From assembly GCF_950023065.1 (NCBI RefSeq), contig NC_088677.1, positions 13,348,001-13,412,000 on the forward strand: a stretch of DNA of 64,000 nt, read 5' to 3'. Positions 43,305 to 56,215 of the stretch are shown here, one piece after another. The notes below the pieces were generated by a model. It had not been told where the DNA came from. It saw only the letters and a program-made list of their open reading frames with translations, and searched no databases. The position numbers and the translations under genes are program-made. Origin of the DNA: Planococcus citri (Eukaryota; Arthropoda; Insecta; Hemiptera; Pseudococcidae). Every line of letters starts with the position of its first letter. Position 1 is the stretch's first letter.

Positions 43305-46300
43305 GCACGTCACTCAGTTATTTGGCACGGTGATGTCGTGGGAAAATTCCAACCAATGTGCTTGACCTATAGACTTTTTTCATGCATCAAACTGTAGGTA
43401 TACGGGTAGGTATAATTTATAAAAAATTTTAGCTTGAAAACTGTGAATCTCGTTGAAAAAAAAAAAAAATTGGCAAAAGGAAATTTTTTTTAGTTTTTGT
43501 GTGGCTTTTCTGATAATAGTGTAGGGCTGGTAATAAATTCATTCAATGATGTGTTTTTGCACGTTTTGAAAAAATCCTACGTTCATTTCAATGATGACTT
43601 CACTTCTGATTTGTGTTTAGTGCAGATTTTCTGTACCTGAAGCTTCATTTTTCCCAATGAAATCTTATAAAATTTTATCATGGTAGGTAGACATAATTGG
43701 CTGATGTTTTCCACTTTTAGATGATTTTTGAGACAATTTATCTACCTACTGTTGTTTCATGTAGCTGGTTCTTTCGAATGAAAAAATCGAGTGTTCGTTT
43801 CACTTGACTTTACAAATAAAAAAAACTTACCTACCGAAAATACGTTTTGAAATTCTTCGACAAGATGGCTTTGATTTGGACTCTTCAGTTTTTTCGAATG
43901 GTTCATCGAGTTCCTTTCTTCATATTGATGTTGAAGTAGGTATGCTTCATCCTATGGGAAACAGTCATCAGACCAGGAATGTTCAAAAATTGACAATTTC
44001 TTTAAAATTTCAGTTCAATGAAACGAGCCGGTAAATAATATTCTGAGTTACTTAATATTTAAACTAATGTTTTATTAAATTTATGCTCTCATTTTGATAG
44101 CGTGTTCTATCTAAGGACAATAATAAATAGAAAAATCAGCTCGTGAACAAAAGTCTCATATACCTAACAGCAACATTTAAAACAAATTCTTTCAGAAAAA
44201 ATTCTTTACTTGCCTGAATAGATTTTTTCAAATTATTTTCTTTGTTTGAACGTTTTGTAAACATCTTTAAGATATAACATAATATAAATAGGTAGTCGCA
44301 ATAAGTGTATTTTTTATTAGTTTGTAACCAATTTGTGGGAAGAGGGTGTATTTGAGATTCTGAGTCGAACTAGGACATTGCTACTGAAATTCAAGATTAC
44401 TTACTGTAGGTATCAAAAGATCAAAAGATTTATTTTATGAATTTCTACAGATGTACTTGAGTCGATAATATCTTGGAATGCAGTATCGTTAACTTTCAGA
44501 TCTCTTTTACCGATTTCAAAAACAACTTATTAAATATTTTCAAAACACAAATTTACTCAATAAAAATAAAGCGATTCGAAAATTTTTGATCGTCCGGTAG
44601 AACCCTGAAAAAATGGCTCGGATTTTAATGACAATGGTCTTATAGATCAACGCAGCAAATCTCAACTTTTGAAACTGGGCCATTTTTTCCAAGACAGGTT
44701 CGTAGGGGCTACAGCGAGAAAAAAACATGATGTTTTCGAAATTTTTTCCTCTTTGAGGATCCATAATCTCTTCTTCATGTATTAAGGTGAGTGATGAAAA
44801 GAAAACTACTGAGCGGATTCTCAACAAATTCAGAAAAGACCTTAATTTTGAGTTAAAAATCGCTGAGAAAAAATTGTAGCTTTGAAGGTGGTCCTGGAAA
44901 GGAGATACCTATGAGCACTCAAAGAGGATAAAATTTCTAAAAAAATTGTGATTTTTTCGCTCCAGCCGCTACTCAGCCTGTTCTTGAAAAAAATGGCATT
45001 ATACATTTCTCTGAAGTTTCAAAAAAATATAAGAATCAAAAGTTCTCAGTGCATAAGAATGTTTGGAAATTAACGAACGCTGGTACAATATTCTCAGCAG
45101 CTTATGATCTGCTATTTCCAATTGAAGGCATTTTTTTCAGTTTTTGTGTGGCTTTTATGATATGCATAGGGCTGGTAAATTCATTATTGATGTGTTTTTG
45201 CACGTTTTGAAAAAATCCTATGTTCATTTCAATGACTTCAATGACTTCACTTCTGATCTGTGGTTTATTGCAAGTTTTCTGTACCTCTAGCTTAAGTTTT
45301 TCCAATAAAATGTTATCTATGTACTTTTATCGTGGTAGATAAGCTAGGTGGACATTGGATGATGTTTTCAATTTTTAGGTGATTTTCAGACAATTTACCT
45401 ACTCTCTTTGTTTCATGTTGCTAGTTGTTTCGAATGAACAAATCGAATGTTCGTTTCACTTGACTTCACGAATAAAGAAAACTTACCTCAAGTTCAAATA
45501 TTATGCATAGGTAACATGTTTCTCGCCTTCCAGCAGAAATGGGACGATTTAAAATTGAATTCTGTTAGAAAAAATTAGGTAGGTACTTACTCGCTTTAGG
45601 TGTTAGGCTACTCCATCTTTCTTGAGGTGGTATGATACCTCTCCCAGGTACAGCACTGCCGTTTCTACAATTTTCATGTAATAATTCATTTGTAATTTGG
45701 TTTTATTACAGTTCACTTCTCACTAGGTAGGTACGACATGAAATGATTGCTCTTCTCACGCTACTTTACGAATGAAGAAAATTTACCTAAAATTATAAAA
45801 TGAACCAGAATTGTCTTTGATTATGTTCTCTAGTATATCTTTTGATTGAATTGCGATATGTTCAAGTTTGACTTCTTTGAACTTTTCAGTGACAATCATA
45901 GAACATTCTATTGCATGTTTTAATTTAGATTTCAAATCGACAATTTTTCGATTTTGTTTATAGATTAACTCGTTTTGAAGTTCTGTTTGCTGATTTAGAC
46001 TAAAATTTTGTGATCATTTTCTAATTTAAAATAATCACCATCATATCCTGAAGGGATAAGATCTAGTTTGATAAAATTAGTTTAGAAAAATTGCCCCTCA
46101 TCATTCTCAGAGGTGCAGTATCGAAGAGGGCAGATTTTCGAGAAAAAAATAGTGGCTTTTTCGCTCTAGCCCATACCCAATCCGTTTTTTTGGAAAAAAT
46201 GCTACTGCCACAAAAATGTGATGGCTGCCTTTGTTCTTTCAAATTTCAAATTTCCGCTGATTACTTTTCATTATGTTTTGTTTTTTTTTAGGAGAATTCG

Positions 46301-47621
46301 CTTATTGAGTAGTGTTTGTTTTTTTCCTCACGATTTTACAAATTGACGAAACTTACCAAATCATTGTTTTTTGAGGTGTTGAAAGAGAATCTCATATTTT
46401 GGTTGTTTTGGGAATCTTCATTAAATTTATGCTTTCAACTTTCAATGGTCGGAACCTTGAGGTAGGTATTTGAACTTTAAGCAGATTTTTTCTCTTCCAA
46501 TGAAATTTTCTCTCATTTCACAATGTAGAAGATGGACATGAACTATTGTATTCAATTTTTGAGTGATTTTGGTACAATTTTAATTCGTTGTTTCGGTTCC
46601 TTGAAATGCAGTAGGTACTCTGGTACTCCATTATATTCATTTTTAAAAAATGAGTGGTTTTTTCACGTGACTTTACAAATAAAGAAAATTTACCACTATT
46701 TTCATGTAGGTATGTATCTAGTAATTTTTCCACCTGTCTACCAGTTTCATTATCGGGTTTACTTCTCACTATATAGATACTTCGGTACAACATAAAATGA
46801 GTGGTCTTTAGCCAAAAGTTTACCAAATTTTTATAGTTTTTTGGAATTTGAAATGATGACCAAACAATTGACACTATTGGATGTCGAAATATTTCCCTAG
46901 CTTCAGAAATGAGATCTTTCTGTGTTTAAACGTACCTACATATTAATGCGAAATAACTATTTGAGAAGAAAATTTTTTCGAAAAACTGATTTATCCAAGA
47001 AATGAAGAAATGAGCATTTGCAAATTTTCAACTGGTCGAGGTGACTCAAAAATAGGTCCTCGGTTTTGATGGCAATGGGCTCGCCGGTCAACGCAGAATC
47101 TCAAATATGGGTACATTGGGTACTATTTTTTGGAACTGGGCCTTTTTTAAAATCAGGCTGAATATTATTGCCTTGTGTAATTTCGAATTCATTGTTCTAT
47201 TATTCATGAAAAAAATCGAGCGTTCGTTTCACGTGACTTTACGGATAAAGGAAACTTACCAAAAATACGTTTTGAAATTCGGAGTTCTGGCCAAATTGGA
47301 GGATAGTTATGCGTTCATCTTTCATGGAGTGTTCTTCCTATGGAGACTAATAAATAGAAAAATCAACTCGTGAACGAAAGGCTCATGATGAAGGACGTTT
47401 TAAATCTAATCCTGCTTGAAAAAATTACCTACATACCTGAATTATACATATTAGTGTATGAAATGTGAAATGTCAATTCCCCGGAGTTTTGTGATTGAGA
47501 ACCGCAATATTCATAAGTTACATGGAAAAGTCAACTCGGGAACAAAAGTCTCACAACAGGGACATTTTAAATCAAATTGAAAAAAATTACTTACTCATTT
47601 GAATTTTATTAGGTATGAATA
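43305..47621. repeat. R2 repeat mosaic with fold-back arms
   Basis: Landmarks AAAGAAAACTTACC or close variants occur near 43,820, 45,475 and 47,235. Single fold-back arms lie at about 44,540-44,780 and 46,850-47,160. Minus-strand frames at 45,102-45,305 and 46,518-46,874 are translations of R2 words (GKFSLFVK-like) and recur in other copies. No gene. Confidence 0.6.
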
Positions 47622-48426
47622 TGTGACGCAACGGGACAAAATCGACCTTCGGACCTAAAAAATTATTTTTCACTTTTTGACGGATTTTCGGTACTCGGAC
47701 ATTCAAAAATCATTTAAAACCACCCAGAAGTCCCTATGATTTGCATAGCTCCAAATACATGGTAATCCAGTCAGAAGTGTGCTCATTTTTTTGATTTTTT
47801 TTATGTTTTTTTATTTTTTCATTATTTCAACTTTTAAATCGATCTGGAGGCGAAACAAAGCGTTCTACGAGAAAAATACATCGATCAAAGTTGTAGAGAA
47901 TTAAATTTCCAAAAACCTATAAGAGGTTTATTTTTCTCCTAAATGCATAGTTTTTCTGTTTTTCTCAAAAAACAAAAACCTCATGATGATTACCATAAAA
48001 TTTCTGTTTTTTGAGAAAAACAGAAAAACTATGCATTTAGGAGAAAAATAAACCTCTTACAGGTTTTTGGAAATTTAATTCTCTACAACTTTGCTCGATG
48101 TATTTTTCTCGTAGAACGCTTTGTTTCGCCTCCAGATCGATTTCAAAATTGAAATAATGAAAAAATAAAATGAAAAATTGAAAAAATGAGCGCAATCACG
48201 ACTGAGCCCCCTGTATCAATGTAAATAACCATTTTACCCAGTGATATTCACACAAAACAGGCAAGAAACGTTATCCAAGACTACGTTTAGCTCAGTTTAG
48301 CCGGAGAACCTGATTAGAACGCAAGCACTTCCGCTAAACGAGCAGAACTGGACTGAAAACTTTAACCCCCCATAACTCAAAAACTTGTTTTCGGCTCGAA
48401 GGTCGATTTTGTCGCGTTGCGTCACA
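47622..48426. mobile_element. TIR element (MITE-like) containing a long hairpin
   Basis: The left end TGTGACGCAACGGGACAAAA and the reverse complement of the right end TGTGACGCAACGCGACAAAA agree over about 34 bp with three mismatches. TA flanks both ends (47,620-47,621 and 48,427-48,428), the duplication of Tc1/mariner-type elements. The 805-bp element has no ORF. It holds an internal inverted repeat described separately. Confidence 0.8.
47806..48170. repeat. 165-bp near-perfect inverted repeat, 30-nt loop
   Basis: Left arm about 47,806-47,974 and right arm 48,005-48,170. Shared words include GGAGGCGAAACAAAGCGTTC / GAACGCTTTGTTTCGCCTCC and CTCCTAAATGCATAG / CTATGCATTTAGGAG. Only a few mismatches are seen. 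An RNA read through it would form a long double-stranded hairpin. Confidence 0.85.
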
Positions 48427-50044
48427 TATATCTATTCGTCGTTTTGAGTTATTGCGAGCATGAGGGACTTTTGATATGAGAACCAAAATAGGTCCTCATC
48501 TAGGTTCGTTTTGAGTCATTTTCCTTCATGAAAAATCAAGTGAAACAAAATTAGGAAGCCGCGAACTTGAAGATTTTTTTGAAACATTTTTTCATTTTTT
48601 CTCGTATTTACATTTTTGACTTTATCATACCTACCTACTTAATATGAGGCGATTTTTCAAAATTTTAGCTTTTTATTATCGAAAAACTCTGATATCATAA
48701 CTCGAATTCGAAAAATTCTGAGAACATCCTCAGAATATTAAAGTTGCAGTACCCCCTCAGAAAAAAAATGATTGCGGCGTCGAACAAAAAAATAAATTCT
48801 GTTGGCGATCCAATGAAGTCCTCAAACTCAAAGTTTATAAGATCAAGGACGACTTCAAACAGCAAACAACTTGAATTTTCAATTTTTTATTATTCAATAC
48901 TGAAAAAAAAATGGTTAATATCCCCTCTTTATCCACATTTTCAGTGTAGTAATTTCATTTCATAATTCGGTCAGAATGTGATTCCGGTGAACCAATTGAT
49001 TTCTTTTTTCATTTAAACCTCCTTTGAATTTAAAAAAGATTTTAATGTACCTATATACTATCGTCTAATTTTTTTTTCTTTCGATAAAATGTTCTCCTAT
49101 TCACAACTTGGACGAACACGAACTAAAATGTTTTCAATTTCTGAGTCATTTTGGTACCTACAATGTTAATTTGTTGTTTCGGTTCCTTCAAACGCATTAC
49201 TCTATTATATTCATCAAAAAAAATTGGTGTACCTACTTTTAAAGTACCTAACTTTACAAATGAAGAAAATTTACCTAGAAAGAAAACCAAAATCAAACTT
49301 TTCTTGCTTTCAGGTATTGAGTTCAATGATTATACTCATTTCACTGTGGGACGATGTCAATATTTATTTTAGAGCCAAAACGGGCCCAGGTCAAGTTTCC
49401 TGTTGACCTCCTGCCTTTCTTGACATTGAAAGTTGGCAACAGTTTGTAATTTGTGTATTTACTCGTATATACGAACAAAAGAGGATAATATTATTAACTT
49501 ACTAGGTATTTGCATATTTTCAGAAAAATATGCGAATCGTTCTAACTGCGCGCTCATGGGGGGGGGGGTGGGTAAACAAACAAACCTATGAAACTGAAAT
49601 TTTAGTGTTAACGATTAAGAGAGGGAGAGGGGTTCATTCTTTATTGTTGTCGTTCTCAGGTGCGACAATATTCTCGTTAGCATTGATTGATGCATGGACT
49701 TTGTACTCTTGGTATTTTTCAGTTACCTATTGAGCGATTTTCAGACGATGCAATGGTTGTTTTTATACCTTCGGATTAAGTATTCTCGCTTATTACTTCA
49801 CGTCTTTTTTTTTTTTCGTTGCAAAATTCTTTCATCGAGTAATATTTGCATTTTTTTCTCACGATTTTACAAATTGAGAAAACTTACCAAGCTTGCTTAG
49901 AACACGCGTAAGTATATGTAGAGGATTAATCAGACGCACATTATGTACTTTCACTCTGAGTGAGTTGAAAATTGCTCAGAAAAATTTTTGGCTTCGAATG
50001 TGCTCTGGAGGGTAGATATAATGAGCCTTCAAAGAGGGAGCATA
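48427..50044. repeat. R2 repeat mosaic
   Basis: Landmarks near 49,255-49,275 (ACAAATGAAGAAAATTTACC) and 49,865-49,890. A G10 run lies at about 49,559-49,568. No gene. Confidence 0.55.
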
Positions 50045-50322
50045 TGTGAGGGCGCGTACGGAAAGGGACCTACCGACCAAAAAATGAAAATTTTTTTTTT
50101 TCTGAAATTGTTGTAGGAACTCTTAGAGAATCGAATGGAACCTCCCAAACCCGCCAATAACTCCTATTTCATCGAAATTTTTCGCTTCTAAGTGAACCAT
50201 GACAGAATTCATAATCGAAAAAACTTGAATGCAGTGCATAATCTGACCGGTAGAGGTCATTGGAGGGCGTGTGTGAGTGTGTGGTAAAGTGTAGGACCTT
50301 CGAAGTTGGAATACCCCTACGT

Positions 50323-50334
50323 AATCTTACAGTA
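50323..50334 (+). repeat. Left target-site duplication of the SINE
   Basis: AATCTTACAGTA, repeated without change at 50,783-50,794. Confidence 0.8.
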
Positions 50335-50782
50335 TGTCCCTCGGTGGCGTAGTACGTAGAGCCGCGGACCTCCGTTCACGAGGTACCCGGTTCAAACTCA
50401 GCTACAGAGGCAAGCTTGTGCGTGTAATTAAAAATCTTTCGTGCAATTATCAACATTACACGCCAAGTACCGGGGGACTACCAGTTTAGCCGAGCTAACA
50501 GATAATGCACGCCATCTGTTAGCAGAATCAAAAAGCTGAAACTGGTTTGAGCGTCTATAGAGGTCAACACTGAGGAGCTCAGGGTCTCTGAACTACCCGG
50601 CTAGCTCCAAGGTGCTTGTGTAGATGTCACTAGAAAGCAACGGGAAACTACTAGTGGAAGCTCGAAACAACGTCGATTCCCCAGAATAATCGCAGTGGCA
50701 ATAGGCATTCGCCTCGCCCTGTTAGGGTGCCACAAAAATGCGATTTCCAATGTCCTGTAAAGGACAAGGAACCACGACGACG
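50335..50782 (+). mobile_element. tRNA-derived SINE
   Basis: A 448-bp element between two copies of AATCTTACAGTA. Its head carries RNA polymerase III promoter boxes: A box TGGCGTAGTACG (50,345-50,356) and B box GGTTCAAACTC (50,389-50,399), spaced as in a tRNA gene. The body is unrelated to tRNA and the 3' end is a short ACGACGACG tail. No coding capacity; it would depend on a LINE for movement. It does not match the local LINE tail (TAGATT repeats), so its partner is another family. Confidence 0.8.
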
Positions 50783-50794
50783 AATCTTACAGTA
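50783..50794 (+). repeat. Right target-site duplication of the SINE
   Basis: AATCTTACAGTA, identical to 50,323-50,334. Confidence 0.8.
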
Positions 50795-50891
50795 ACAACA
50801 AGAGAAATAACCGCGCGCAAAACTTTAAACGGCTCTCCTGTAAAATTTACGTTTTGGTCGGTAGGTCCCTTTCTGTATGCGCCCACACATA

Positions 50892-51136
50892 TTTGAAAAA
50901 AATCGTGGTTTTTTCGTTCTAATAGCCCTCAACCAACCTGTTTTGGAAGACAATTCTACTGGTGCTAAAATCCAATATCTCTTTTTTAGAGTTTTACTGA
51001 GCGGTTGGAAATTTTTGTAAATAGCTCAAAGATGAATTCGTGTTGGTACTTATATCTAGACCTACAATGTTAATTTGTTGTTTCGATTCTTTCAAACGCA
51101 TTACTCTATTATATTCATTAAAAAAATTGGTGTACC
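50892..51136. repeat. R2 mosaic segment
   Basis: Resumes the R2 sequence interrupted by the TIR element, including AATGTTAATTTGTTGTTTCG. No gene. Confidence 0.5.
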
Positions 51137-51975
51137 TACAAGGTGCATTACAAATTACACAATCGATCATTATTGAAATGGTCAGGCGAATTACCTGCCA
51201 CTTATGACCTAGATTTCTGAAATAGTTCATAACAATTACGTACTAAGTGACTACCTAGCACATATTCAATATGAATAACACCAATAATTGAGATGTAATT
51301 ACAATTATTATGAATTAACTTGGTAGGTCTCTTAGATATAATATCCTACTTCAGCTAACTCCATTAATTAAACTAAACTATAATTAATTGAGAGGACCAC
51401 TACGCCCAAATAAGTATTTCTCAATACTTACCGAACACACTGTACATATTACCTATCCAGTCTATAGTACTCACTCAAACCAGGTATGATGATAGGTATG
51501 TATAACACGAAGTCCATTGTATTGCGAGAAATGCCTTTGATGCCCAGGTTGGTCAAAAGTGCATTCAAATGAACCATAATAGTTGAGCAGAATTAATTAT
51601 CATGTTGAAGGAAACACAAATTACCACACTAGAAGTGGATTAAACACGGAAAGACGGACATTTACTTATGGTCAATGCGCTTTTACATTTTCCTTTTGCT
51701 GAAGCGAATAAACACATCTACATTATTTTTGACTTAGCTCCAGAGAGCTCGAGATTCCAATGCTAAGTGAAGAGCTTAGCTCGTGGTGGTACGGCCGTTG
51801 CCTTTAGATCCATGAGCAGAGAATCCCCTATGTTACCCATACGTTCAGTAGAAGGAGACGGAGTGATGAACTTTAAAGAGAGCAAGTAACGAAGCTTCTC
51901 TCCAAGAATAGATCGAATAATACTACGTATAAAGGGAGCTACAATAATAACCGCTAGGCGGTTAAGGCCATCTTG
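51137..51975. other. Non-R2 block of unknown nature
   Basis: No repeat of this window matches it. R2 words end at about 51,136 and resume near 51,980, but about 200 bp of R2 are missing between, so this is not a simple insertion. A TATAAAG lies near 51,924 and an AATAAA near 51,708. It could be LTR or other element debris. No frame of note. Confidence 0.35.
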
Positions 51976-52067
51976 CTACTCACAAATTTATGAACAAAAG
52001 AGAAAAATATTATTAACTTACTAGGTATTTGCATATTTTCAGAATAATTAATTAAATTAATCAAATG

Positions 52068-52737
52068 AGGAGCTTGGTTACAAAGTTAGACAAACGCCAC
52101 AGGGTTGATTTTGAGAAAATCCATGTTTTTTGTTACAAAAATATACAGCATCGTAAAGGTGGGGGATATTTTTTGGCAAATTGTAGTGATGATACTGAGT
52201 AACAAAAATACGAAAAATATCCTTCCCCCCATCACCCCCCCTCACTAATAAAATGAACCTGAAAATGCACTTGTCTGATTTTGAAACCAAGATGAAGATA
52301 ATTTGAAAGTGAGAAGTTGTCTAGATCAGTTAGGTTTTGATACGTGTAGGATTTTTAACCCTCTTTCTATTCCTGAGGTCCCTTAGTTTCAGAATAGTAC
52401 ATAAAAAGTTGAAAAACGCGATCAAAGTTTTGCCTTAGTTTCAAACACGGACATGTGAACATTATCTTAGTTTCAAAATGAGATATATCCTATCATCTTA
52501 GTTTCAAAAACAGACATATCCTGCATAACTATGTCTTATTTTGAAACTAAGACAATGTGCACATGTCTGTGCTTGAAACTAAGGCAACACTTTGAGCGCG
52601 TTTTTTACCCTTTTACATACTATCTTGAAAGTAGGAGACCTCGGCAATGAAAAGAGCGTTAAAAATCCTATAAGAATCAATACCTAACTCAATTTTTGTG
52701 GAAAGTGGCGTTTGTCTAACTTTGTAACCAACCTCCT
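52068..52737. mobile_element. TIR element with 6-bp target-site duplication and internal fold-back
   Basis: Left end AGGAGCTTGGTTACAAAG and reverse-complemented right end AGGAGGTTGGTTACAAAG continue identically through TTAGACAAACGCCAC (33 bp, one mismatch). CAAATG flanks both sides (52,062-52,067; 52,738-52,743). Inside, 52,352-52,480 pairs imperfectly with 52,535-52,666, with repeated CTTAGTTTCAAA words in both orientations. No ORF beyond chance. Superfamily unclear. Confidence 0.75.
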
Positions 52738-52743
52738 CAAATG

Positions 52744-55700
52744 TAAGTACTTACTTGTTTATGGCTGGACTCAATACTCTTAGTATTTACGGTTATTGAG
52801 CAGTTTTGAGACGATGCGATAGCTGTTTACTTAAGTAGTGTTTTTGTTCTTTCAAATTTTGAATTTCCGCTTATTACTTTTCATTTTGTTGTTTTTATTA
52901 TTTTTTTTTAAATTTTTTTATCGAGTAGTGTTTGTTTTTTTCCTCACGATTTTACAAATTGAGGAAACTTACCAACTGATTGTTTTTTGAGGTGTTGTAA
53001 GAGAATCTTGCTTTTTTTGAGGTTTATTAAACTTACGCATGCTCTCAATTTTAATGGGGTGCTCTTTTTATGGAGATTAATAAATAGAAAAATCAACTCG
53101 TGAAGAAAGTCTCATAAGGGATATTTTAAATCAAATTCTATTTGAAAAAATTCATTGTGATGTTCTTGTATGCTTTGAAAAAAGCATGTGTTACTTTCAA
53201 TGGTTTGAACCTTAAGGTAGGTATTTGAATTTTAAGTAGATTTTTTTTCTTTCAATGAAATTTTCTCCCATTTCACAATATGATGGGAGGACATGAACTA
53301 ATATTTTCAATTTTTGAGTGATTTTGGTTCAATTCTAATCCGTTGTTTCGGTTCCTTCAAATGCACTACTCTATTATTAATTTAAAAAAAAAAAAATAAG
53401 TGTTCTTATCACGTGACTTTACAAATATAGAAAATTTACCTCGATTTTCATGTATGTAGTAATTTAATCGGTCAATTATTTGTCTCGTTGCATTGTGTTC
53501 ACTTCTCACTAGGTACGTCGGTACAACATAAAACGAGTGGTCTTTAGCCAAAAGTTTCCCAAAATTTTAAAGTTTTTTGAAATTAGAAATGATGACCAAA
53601 AAATTGACACTATTGGGTGTCGAAATATTTCTCTAGTTTCAGAAATGAGATCTTTCTATGTTTAAACATAATTAATGCGAAATATCTGAGAAGAAAAAAT
53701 TTTCGAAACACGGATTTATCCAAGAAACGAGCATTTGCAAATTTTCAACCAGTCAAGGGGACCCAAAAAGAGATGCTGGGTTTTGATGACAATGGGCTTG
53801 GTCAACTCAGAATCTCAAATATGGGTACTATCTTTTAGAACTGGCCTTTTTTCTGAAACAGGCTGAACATTATTGTTTTGTGTACTTTTGAATTCATTGT
53901 TCAATTATTCATGAAAAAAAATCAAGTATTCGTTTCACGTGACTTTACGGATAAAGAAAACTTACCAAAGATGCGTTTTGAAATTTTGAGTTATCTAGTA
54001 GTTCTTGCTATGGAGATTAATAAATAGAAAAATCAACTTGTGAACGAAAGTCTCACAATGAGGGACGTTTTAAATCAAATCCTGATTGAAAAAATTACCT
54101 ACTTACCTGAATTTTATTAGGTATGAAATGTGAAATGTCAATTCGCCGGAGTTCTGTGATTGAGAACCGCAATATTCATACACAGAGAAGTCAACTCGTG
54201 AACAAAAGTCTCATAACAGACTCATTTTAAATCAAATTGAAAAAAATTACTTACTCATTTGAACTTTATTAGGTATGAATATTTAATGTGTCGTATGGGA
54301 ATTTCAATTATTAGGTATGGAATAATTTTGATTATCAAGTTGCGGGACTTTAGATATTGAGAACTAAAATAGGTCCTCATCAAGTTTCGTTTTGACTCAT
54401 TTTCCTTCATGAAAAATCAAGTAAAACAAAATTAGTATGCCGAAAACTTGAAAATTTTTTTGAAACATTTTTTTCATTTTTTTCCCCTTGTATCTACATT
54501 TCTGACTTTATCGTACCTACCTAATAATATGTGGCGATTTTTCAAAATTTTAGCTTTTTCCTTTCGAAAAAAACTCCGATATTTTACCTCGAATTCGAAA
54601 AATTCTGAGAACATCCCCAGAAATGTAGGTATCTGCTTCAGAAAATAAATCATCGCCGGGTCGAACAAAAAAATACATTCTGTGGGCGATTCAATGAATT
54701 CCTCAAACTCAAAGTTTATCAAATCAGGGACGACTTCAAAGTCACACAGCAAACAACTTGAATTTTCATTTTTCATTCGATAATGAAAAAAAAAAATGGA
54801 TTTTGTCCCCTCTCTATCCACATTCAAAGTGTAGTCATTTCATTTCATAATTCGGTCAGAATTGATTTCAGTGAACCAATTAATTGTTTTTTTCTTCAAT
54901 TTTCATGTGATTTTCATGTGATTTTCATGATGTTTATTTGACAAATTAATTACAATGTTCTTGTATGTTTTGAAGAAATTTTGTGACTACTTTCCATGGT
55001 TTAAACCTCACCTGAATTTAAAGCAGATTTGTATGTACCATCTTCTAATTTTTTCATCTTTCCATAAATTGATGTTCTCCTACATATTTCACAATTTGGA
55101 CGGACATGATCGAGCTATTGTTTTAAATTTTTGAGTAATTTTGGTATCTAAAATGTTAATTTGTTGTTTTGGTTCCTTCAAAATGCACTGCTCTATTACA
55201 TATAGATATTCATTAAAAAAAAAATAGTGTGCTTTTAACGGTGACTTTACAAACGAAGAAAATTTACCTAGAACGAAACCCAAAATCAAACTTTTCGTGC
55301 TTTCAACATGATGGTCAACAATTCAGCTTTCTAGCATAGAGTTCAATGATCAAACTCATCTGACTGTGGGACGATGTCATTATTTATTTTAGAACCAATA
55401 TGGGCCCAGATCAAGTTTCCTGTTGACTTCCTGTCTTTCTTGACATGAAAGGTTGGCAACAGTTTGTCATTCGTGAATTTATAAACAAAAGAGGAAAATA
55501 TATTATTAACTTACTAGGTATTTGTATATTTTCAGAAAAATGAACGAATTATAGTGATAAAAAATTTTCAGAGTTCTAACTGCGCGCTCTCTGGGGGGGG
55601 GGGCGCAAAGAAACAAACCTATGAAACTGAAATTTTAATGTTAAAGGTTAGGAGAGAGGGGGGGTTTATTCTTAATTATTGTTGTCGCTCTCAGGTGCGA

Positions 55701-56012
55701 CAATATTCTTGTTTGCATTGATTGATGTACTTACTCTTGGTATTTTTCGGTTATTGAGTAATTTTAAGACAATGCAATAGTTGCTTTTTGCACCTTCAAA
55801 TTTGGTATTTCCGCTTATTATTTCATTTTTTTTTCCGTTGTAAAATTCTTTCATCGAGTAATATTTGCGTTTTTTCTCGCGATTTTACAAATTGAGAAAA
55901 CTTACCAATACTTGCTTAGAAACCGCGTATATGTATAGCACGCTTCAACCATTGGCGAGACTTTTCTTACAAAAAGCACAACTTTATAGGTAATTATTAA
56001 ATCGATCGTAAC
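52744..56012. repeat. R2 repeat mosaic with fold-back arm
   Basis: Landmarks near 52,955, 53,420, 53,945, 55,250 and 55,890; right fold-back arm at about 53,520-53,870; an 11-G run near 55,593. Minus-strand frames such as 55,089-55,289 are translations of R2 words shared with 40,234-40,446 and 49,123-49,326. No gene. Confidence 0.6.
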
Positions 56013-56215
56013 ATCCAGTCGCTACCTACCCTTACGGGTATTGCATAATAGGGTGGAAAGGGAGGAGATTATGTAGAGCTGCTTGATTAATACGACCGTA
56101 TTGATGTTCTTCGTCATCATAATGATCGGAAAATCCGGTCCAATGTTGCAAAAATTTACTATTTATTTTAAAGCTAACAAAATTTTTGAAATTCTACACA
56201 CGCTTGATCGATTGA
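56013..56215 (+). pseudogene. Broken copy of the 43-kb coding fragment
   Basis: Matches 43,041-43,290 from CCAGTCGCTACC onward, including CGTATTGATGTTCTTCGTCATCATAATGATCGG. It has an in-frame TAA after ELLD and lacks 54 bp (18 codons) that the other copy has after AAAAATTTACT. Confidence 0.45.

Larger units (their letters stand above)
50045..50889. mobile_element. TIR element (MITE-like) with a nested SINE
   Basis: The left end TGTGAGGGCGCGTACGGAAA and the reverse complement of the right end TGTGTGGGCGCATACAGAAA, both continuing GGGACCTACCGACCAAAA, form TIRs of about 38 bp with three mismatches. TA flanks both ends (50,043-50,044 and 50,890-50,891). The surrounding R2 segment reads GGGAACATTTTTGAAAA elsewhere, so the insertion site is clear. 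Without the SINE and its duplication the element is about 385 bp. No ORF. Confidence 0.8.

Noticed and set aside
51137..51975. Solo LTR call for the non-R2 block
   Set aside because: No TG...CA ends or target duplication could be found, and R2 sequence is missing across the site.
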